This document shows, one piece after another, positions 24,012 through 28,372 of a stretch of DNA of 28,372 nucleotides. The DNA is from JAZLIT01 sp045617525. Its GTDB lineage: Bacteria; Bacillota; Bacilli; Bacillales_A; Planococcaceae. The stretch is from assembly GCA_045617525.1 (NCBI GenBank), contig JAZLIT010000268.1, positions 1 to 28,372 on the forward strand, in the 5' to 3' direction. A program made the translations under genes and the position numbers. The stretch's first letter is position 1, and every line of letters starts with the position of its first letter. Below the pieces are notes generated by a model. It was not told the origin of the DNA. It searched no databases and saw only the letters and a program-made list of their open reading frames with translations.

Positions 24012-26741
24012 TTAATTAGGGAATGTATAAGGAACCATCATTTGAAGTATGTCAAAAGTTGTCTCATTATAATAAATATCTGATAACTGACGATTTGATT
24101 TCAAACGAATTGTAATACGTTGATTTCTTGGCAACGTATTTTCAAACGTAAGAATAAGTTGGCGATTATCCTCTTTTGCTAATGTCGTTTCTACTTCAAG
24201 TGACACGCCTGCATCATTGGTCACGATAAATACATCGGATGCCGGAATTGCAAGTGCTTCATTGAATGTCAGCTTCACTTCATTCGAGCGCGTAATTGCA
24301 GAACTTGTTAAGTACGGGCGTACATTTTCAAAGAAATAAACTTCCTCGTAATAGGGCTCCATCACCATAACTGAATTGGCTGCGCGCAGTTTCTCTACAT
24401 ACAGATACCTAGCTGTATGCGATGAAATTGTTCCTGCCTTCACCGTTAATTCAACTTGTTTTGGATTATTTCGATTCACATTCACACTTTCAATTGTTAA
24501 GCCGACTACATCGTAATTATCAATATTTGCAGCCGTTTTAACATCCACATTATGATTAAAATTAATTAAAATCACATCGCTACGCTGGGTCGATGAATTT
24601 GAACGTGATGTTTCGACTGATAAAATCTTCAACTTATTAGCATTTGATGTATAGTCCTTTGAACGATTAAACGTGACTGCCAATTGTTCTTTCATTGCGA
24701 TTTCATATTCATTTTCAACACCTTGGAAGCTTAAGTCTACAGTGAACTCCGCATTCTCGCGATCAATATCTGCTAATAATTCACTCAATAAAATACGGGC
24801 ACCCTTTGGATTATCTGGATTGCTAAATACACTTGCTGTTAATGCTTTTGGCAAGTTATATATCTCCCCGTCTAAACTATACGTTCCCTGCGCAGACACA
24901 TCCGCAACATTATCAATAAAAATGTTTTTATCGAAATAGAGATTTAGGTATTCATTATTTTCCTCACGTACAACTTCTGTGTATTCAATCTTCGCTGATG
25001 TTGGATCAAAATTAAATGATTTCGTTTTGTGTATTGTTGCACGTTCACCCGAAAGGTCATATACATAGCCTCCTTCGCGTGTGTAAATTCGCGTGAAGCC
25101 CTTTAAAAAGTCCTCAACGGTCACGATATAAGAGGTTAAATCCTTTGGATCACGTTCGACTTTTTCAATCGGATTATCCGTCACTCGGAGTGTATACATA
25201 TTTTCTGTAGACATTGGCTCTGAAAATGTTAGCTTAAATTGACGCGCACCGAGCTGAGTTATTGATTTCACAGTAGGTGCAACACCGTCTGCTGGTGCTT
25301 CAGCTTTTCGGATCGTAGTGACTATGTTATTTTTGTAGTTTCCAGACGCATCGCGCAATGAGCTGAAGGTTATTTTCACATCTGTATATTTTGCCAATGC
25401 TACATTATCGACTCTTGCATTGCTCAAATCAAAAATCACTTCAGTAGGATTTGATGACGTAATTGTTCTAACACCTGAAACATATTTACCATTTGACGCT
25501 AATACTGCGGATGATGAGTTGAAATTATAGCTAGAAAGTGGCTCTGTGAACTTCACTTTTACAAGGTCCGTTGAAGTATTTTCGACCGATAAAATAGCCG
25601 GCGCCTTCTTATCCTCGGTAAACGTCACCGATTCATCGACTTTCACGAGTTTACTACCGTCTTGCGCGCGAATACCACTGATTGTTAAGTAATACCGCTT
25701 ATTTAATACGGTGTAAGGATTTGCAGTGATTAATAATGTCCTTTTATCCTCACTAAAATCCCCACGTAATAATGTAGGTGTACCTAAATAATCACGACTT
25801 ACTAACTTTACAATCTTATTGATATCCGTTCCTAAATACATTGTCTCAATTTCAATGGGCTTATTAAACGTTATAGTAAATTGTGAGCCATTGATATTCT
25901 TTACGCTAGCAATTTCTAATTTATTACCCACATTATAAGTAGCTGTTGTCGTGAAGCGCTTGCCTAATCGCGTAAAATTGACTTTCGTCGCAACATTCGG
26001 TTTCAATTCATTTGTCAGCGTAACATTATGAGTTGTACCATCTGTGAACGTCACGAACAATCGGCTCGCATTTAGCACGTTGACTTCTTTAATTTTCAGC
26101 TCATTTGACGGCTGCAGTTGCATCATTTCATGAAGGTAGTACGCAAATTGACCACGCGTTGCATGATCATTTGGCTTGAAATAAGAATCTGTCACAATGC
26201 CATAGAATTGCAAAACATTGATTGCAGCTTTTGATTCCTCTGAAATGTTGACTAAATCAAAAAACAGTAAGTCCTCTTCAGTCTCTTTGGCATAATCAAT
26301 TCCATTAATTACTGAAAATGCACGCACTAAAACAAGCGCGGCATGCTGTCTATTTAAAAATTCCGTATGTAAGAGGCGACCATTATCACCCAAAAATAGC
26401 CCGTTATCTTTTACAAGTGCAGCATAGCGTAGCAGATCATCCGCTGAATTCGGTGTTAAGTCTGAAAAACGCATGTTTTTCTTGTAATCAGTCGGCACTT
26501 TATAGCCGATGCTCATTAAGTATTTTCCTAATAACGCGACTACATCCCAGCGCTTTAATGATTGCTCTGGTTTGAATTCTCCATCTTGATAGCCATGGAT
26601 AACCCCTTTATTTATAAGTGATTTTATTTGTTGTTCATATGGATGGCCTTTTATATCTTTAAGTGAGATTGCATGTGCAGCTGGTGTAATTGCTGCAACA
26701 GCCAGAGTTGCGCTCGTAGCGATTGCAAAGTATTTTTTCAT
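24012..26741 (-). CDS. S-layer-type protein: three SLH plus SbsA-like Ig domains
   Basis: A 909-residue exported surface protein. A signal peptide (1-24, ending AHA) is followed by three SLH domains (about 25-80, 90-150 and 160-212). Their ITRAE motifs are altered to LKRWD, LNRQH and ATRGQ. The remainder is a chain of about six beta-rich Ig-like (Big_5/SbsA) modules, each with a strand of the type FTITFNKPIE, VKVKFTEPLS, FKLTFSEPMS, LNLYFDKNIF, ILINFNHNVD or VKLTFNEALA. This is the plan of a Bacillaceae S-layer protein, though it is shorter than most main S-layer proteins and may be a minor surface component. AAGGGGG precedes the ATG. It heads an operon with the SLH-only gene and is a natural SecA2-SlaP cargo candidate. 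Confidence 0.92.
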   Translation of the reverse strand: MKKYFAIATSATLAVAAITPAAHAISLKDIKGHPYEQQIKSLINKGVIHGYQDGEFKPEQSLKRWDVVALLGKYLMSIGYKVPTDYKKNMRFSDLTPNSADDLLRYAALVKDNGLFLGDNGRLLHTEFLNRQHAALVLVRAFSVINGIDYAKETEEDLLFFDLVNISEESKAAINVLQFYGIVTDSYFKPNDHATRGQFAYYLHEMMQLQPSNELKIKEVNVLNASRLFVTFTDGTTHNVTLTNELKPNVATKVNFTRLGKRFTTTATYNVGNKLEIASVKNINGSQFTITFNKPIEIETMYLGTDINKIVKLVSRDYLGTPTLLRGDFSEDKRTLLITANPYTVLNKRYYLTISGIRAQDGSKLVKVDESVTFTEDKKAPAILSVENTSTDLVKVKFTEPLSSYNFNSSSAVLASNGKYVSGVRTITSSNPTEVIFDLSNARVDNVALAKYTDVKITFSSLRDASGNYKNNIVTTIRKAEAPADGVAPTVKSITQLGARQFKLTFSEPMSTENMYTLRVTDNPIEKVERDPKDLTSYIVTVEDFLKGFTRIYTREGGYVYDLSGERATIHKTKSFNFDPTSAKIEYTEVVREENNEYLNLYFDKNIFIDNVADVSAQGTYSLDGEIYNLPKALTASVFSNPDNPKGARILLSELLADIDRENAEFTVDLSFQGVENEYEIAMKEQLAVTFNRSKDYTSNANKLKILSVETSRSNSSTQRSDVILINFNHNVDVKTAANIDNYDVVGLTIESVNVNRNNPKQVELTVKAGTISSHTARYLYVEKLRAANSVMVMEPYYEEVYFFENVRPYLTSSAITRSNEVKLTFNEALAIPASDVFIVTNDAGVSLEVETTLAKEDNRQLILTFENTLPRNQRITIRLKSNRQLSDIYYNETTFDILQMMVPYTFPN

Positions 26742-26876
26742 GTGTTGTCCCCCTTTTTATGGATGGCGAAAAGTGCGTACTAGGTTTATATCGTACAATT
26801 TGCACATTTTTCCATATCTAAGTGAAAGTTATGATGAAAATTTTATGTCAGGCAAGCATGGATTTTAGGCAAATTT
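26742..26876 (-). promoter_or_regulatory. Upstream region of the S-layer-type gene
   Basis: About 135 nt between the hairpin at 26877 and the start codon should hold the promoter. A TATAAA-like -10 is present on the minus strand near 26785-26795 but no matching -35 is convincing. No open frame is seen. Confidence 0.35.
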
Positions 26877-26918
26877 AAAGGCGCTGCTCTATTTATGATT
26901 CAATAGAACAGCGCCTTT
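26877..26918. terminator. Strong hairpin, probable terminator of the small gene
   Basis: A 17-bp stem with one G-U pair (26877-26893 with 26902-26918) and an 8-nt loop. Its outermost arm ends in TTT on either strand but there is no long T tract, so termination efficiency is uncertain. Confidence 0.7.
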
Positions 26919-26986
26919 AGTCAAATGTGTCGAATGCTTCTACAATTTCCATTGCTTTTTCCTTTCGATTTCGTGACTTGCACGAG

Positions 26987-27178
26987 TTATTTTACTTCGC
27001 GTAAGTATTGCTTATTGTTTTCAATCAGCTGTAAAATTTGTGTCAGCACTTTATCCTCTAGTTGTGGTGTGTGCCCGATTTCCGCGTGCACGATCTTCTG
27101 AAGTTCGGTTACTGTGCTGACATTCATCCTGTGCTTTTCTGATAAATCAAAGGCCATTTGCAATGATCCTATAAACAT
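26987..27178 (-). CDS. Small hypothetical protein, 63 residues
   Basis: A short cytoplasmic protein with a strong AAAGGAG site 7-8 nt before its ATG and a plausible promoter just upstream, so I believe it is translated. It is predicted to be mostly helical (VSTVTELQKIVHAEIGH, then LEDKVLTQILQLIENNKQYL) with no cysteine, signal peptide or membrane helix. I do not recognise a family. It stands alone: the S-layer-type gene lies downstream beyond a hairpin, and an insertion-sequence relic lies upstream. A tiny 11-codon frame with a weak site (MEIVEAFDTFD, ending near 26922) follows it and is probably not meaningful. Confidence 0.6.
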   Translation of the reverse strand: MFIGSLQMAFDLSEKHRMNVSTVTELQKIVHAEIGHTPQLEDKVLTQILQLIENNKQYLREVK

Positions 27179-27207
27179 AAAATCTCTCCTTTAGTTAGTA
27201 TCCTTTT

Positions 27208-27237
27208 ATTTTACTATACTTATTACCGTTTACTCAA
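27208..27237 (-). promoter_or_regulatory. Candidate promoter of the small gene
   Basis: On the minus strand TTGAGT (27237-27232), an 18-nt spacer and TAAAAT (27213-27208) form a reasonable sigma-A promoter about 30 nt before the ATG. Confidence 0.5.
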
Positions 27238-27383
27238 AGGAATACACAAAATATTTTGAATAAAAATAAAATCGGTTCTTTAGCAACATTATACCGAGTA
27301 TATTCTTCCCAACCCACACCCTATAATATGGACAATTTTTTAATTTAGTTGTGCTCATACAGTACACCCTTTTTCACGAAAGG

Positions 27384-27632
27384 CGTTGATTGGAGCTCCG
27401 TGGGCCCGTGGGCCAGCAGGATGCTGGTCATGGAAGCGTTGCGCTCACGACGAGCGCGCTCTTAGCTTCCCTACCTAAATTCTTTAGGGCACGGCTCCAA
27501 CTATCTAATTACCTGCCTTTTCGGTGGCAGGCAATTAGAGGATTTTCCGCACGGTGCTCCTGCGATTACTCGTCGCAAATAAATTTGCTGAGGTCCCCTG
27601 GAAGTCGCGAGCCCCCTCCGCTCCAATCAACG
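27384..27632. repeat. 249-bp GC-rich element with 13-bp terminal inverted repeats
   Basis: CGTTGATTGGAGC (27384-27396) is the exact inverse of GCTCCAATCAACG (27620-27632). The interior is rich in hairpins, for instance CTAATTACCTGCC facing GGCAGGCAATTAG near 27505-27540, and holds no gene. It shares the exact 13-mer GGGCACGGCTCCA with the block at 10550-10658. It resembles a non-autonomous, MITE-like or structured RNA-type repeat of Bacillales. I see no clear target-site duplication. Confidence 0.75.
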
Positions 27633-27636
27633 AGCA

Positions 27637-28006
27637 CTATCCAAGGTAATTCCCGCGCATTTTATATACTCTGCTTAATAATCTTTGCTTTAAAATGTTC
27701 TTCTTTCTAAATCCATATGCATTCCTTTTAATAACCTTTGAAGTATTATTAACTCCTTCTAAAAGTCTATTCGAATAGCGTAAATGTAACGACGACACCT
27801 ATAAAAAAGGATTGTTAAACGTTCAAACCTCTTTAAATGCTTAACCTTTTGTATGCGATAATCGTACACTTTACTAGTTTTAACTTCACAAGTGGGACAC
27901 TGTTCTTTTTTTAGTTAAAGAAACATGTATCGCAACTCGATCTTGATACTATTCAATTTCATGTATAATCACATCTTAAAACCCGAATAATCATGTTACT
28001 ATCCAT
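27637..28006 (-). pseudogene. ISL3 family transposase pseudogene (nonsense, frameshifts, internal deletion)
   Basis: Reading the minus strand in shifting frames recovers ISL3 transposase segments. The N-terminal piece is DVIIHEIE-stop-YQDRVAIHVSLTKK. A frame change at a run of seven A then gives the zinc-finger segment EQCPTCEVKTSKVYDYRIQK followed by VKHLKRFERLTILFYRCRRY. After a large deletion near 27780, the C-terminal piece RLLEGVNNTSKVIKRNAYGF continues to a stop at 27637-27639. Intact family members are about 400 residues; about 120 remain, and the catalytic DDE core is gone. The identification rests on the characteristic zinc-finger head and the EGxNNxxKVxKRNAYGF tail. Confidence 0.85.
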
Positions 28007-28110
28007 TTAGCACGAATCACCTTTCTATAACTTGTTTCTCATCAATTCAAGTAGATAAAAAAGTGTTTTTTGTGGCAATTTCATAAAAATCCCAACAAAT
28101 ATAATAGAAC

Positions 28111-28155
28111 AAAAAAAAGAGGTGTTATTCATTGTATAAAAATGAACAACACCTC
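28111..28155 (-). terminator. Terminator of the DUF779 gene
   Basis: A 14-bp stem with one G-U pair (28119-28132 with 28142-28155) is followed on the minus strand by eight T, about 6 nt after the stop codon at 28162. Confidence 0.93.
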
Positions 28156-28161
28156 CCTATT

Positions 28162-28372
28162 TTATTTGGCTAGCTCCGCCAATTCTTCCTGTGTGAATGC
28201 ACGGGATCTCGTCAAAAAACGTTTTCCTTCCACGCCTTCTAACGAAAACATCCCCCCGCGGCCATCCACAACATCGATAATTAATTGCGTATGCTTCCAA
28301 TAATCGAATTGATTTTTATGCATATAAAATGGAACATCCCCAATCGTTCCAAGTAGTATATCTTGCTCGCCT
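28162..28372 (-). CDS. DUF779 family protein (5' part beyond the window)
   Basis: The last 69 residues of a protein whose start lies beyond the right edge. The segments DILLGTIGDVPFYMHKNQFD, YWKHTQLIIDVVDGRGGMFS and EGKRFLTRSRAFTQEEL are the conserved core of the DUF779 family, small proteins of about 110-130 residues often encoded next to an NAD-dependent (acet)aldehyde dehydrogenase. The biochemical role is not established. An aldehyde dehydrogenase gene would be expected upstream, outside the window. The strong terminator that follows marks the end of that transcription unit. Confidence 0.88.
   Translation of the reverse strand, partial: GEQDILLGTIGDVPFYMHKNQFDYWKHTQLIIDVVDGRGGMFSLEGVEGKRFLTRSRAFTQEELAELAK

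Larger units (their letters stand above)
27274..28110 (-). mobile_element. Degenerate ISL3-family insertion sequence relic
   Basis: The transposase remnant at 27637-28006 is flanked downstream by GGTTCTTTAGCAACATT (27274-27290), which looks like the right inverted repeat of an ISL3-type element (such ends commonly start GGxTCTT). The left end is eroded; the best candidate is the minus-strand GTTCTATTATATTTGTT just before 28110. The 249-bp palindromic repeat at 27384-27632 interrupts the 3' part. Taking it out leaves about 100 nt between the transposase stop and the right end, which would be a normal layout. The element is dead. Confidence 0.6.

Noticed and set aside
27390..27710. 106-codon plus-strand frame over the palindromic repeat
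   Set aside because: It runs across the terminal inverted repeat and the antisense of the transposase remnant, with no ribosome binding site.

Overview
The window is low-GC Firmicutes DNA with AT-rich spacers, strong AGGAGG-type ribosome binding sites and many rho-independent terminators. The order degV / degU-degS / yvyE / LCP / tagO is the classic Bacillales arrangement. The secA2-slaP pair, several SLH-domain surface proteins, an ISL3 relic and GTTGATTGGAGC-type dispersed repeats suggest a spore-former-related, S-layer-bearing member of the Caryophanaceae/Planococcaceae (Lysinibacillus/Solibacillus-like). This placement rests on gene content only; no database search was run.

Positions 1-6941 are a cell-envelope and signalling block. 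It holds DegV (cut by the window edge), an orphan lipoprotein, the DegS-DegU two-component system, the YvyE/IMPACT protein on the other strand, an LCP (LytR-CpsA-Psr) ligase and TagO, which starts synthesis of undecaprenyl-linked wall glycopolymers. Divergently from tagO lies a two-gene operon, secA2-slaP (7165-10427), an accessory secretion system of the type that exports S-layer proteins in Bacillus anthracis.

Positions 10428-15837 are more mixed. They hold a dispersed repeat, a secreted NlpC/P60 endopeptidase with three WalR-like half-sites upstream, a long gene-free stretch, the BrnQ branched-chain amino acid carrier, an S41 protease with an Ig-like tail, and a TetR regulator.

Positions 15838-26741 are a surface-protein island, all on the minus strand. 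It holds an SLH-SH3-amidase, an NlpC/P60-SLH hydrolase, a 1336-residue helical repeat protein without SLH domains, a 220-residue protein that is almost only SLH domains, and a 909-residue SLH plus Ig-like S-layer-type protein. The last two form an operon. These are the natural cargo candidates of SecA2-SlaP. The wall polymer made through TagO and attached by the LCP enzyme could be part of the envelope that the SLH domains bind, though the SLH ligand itself (pyruvylated polymer, CsaB) is not encoded here.

Positions 26742-28372 hold a small unknown gene, a decayed ISL3-family insertion sequence interrupted by a 249-bp palindromic repeat, and the 3' end of a DUF779 gene. The best leads are the two-part surface assembly (giant repeat protein beside an SLH-only protein), the WalR-like box array and the nested relic.
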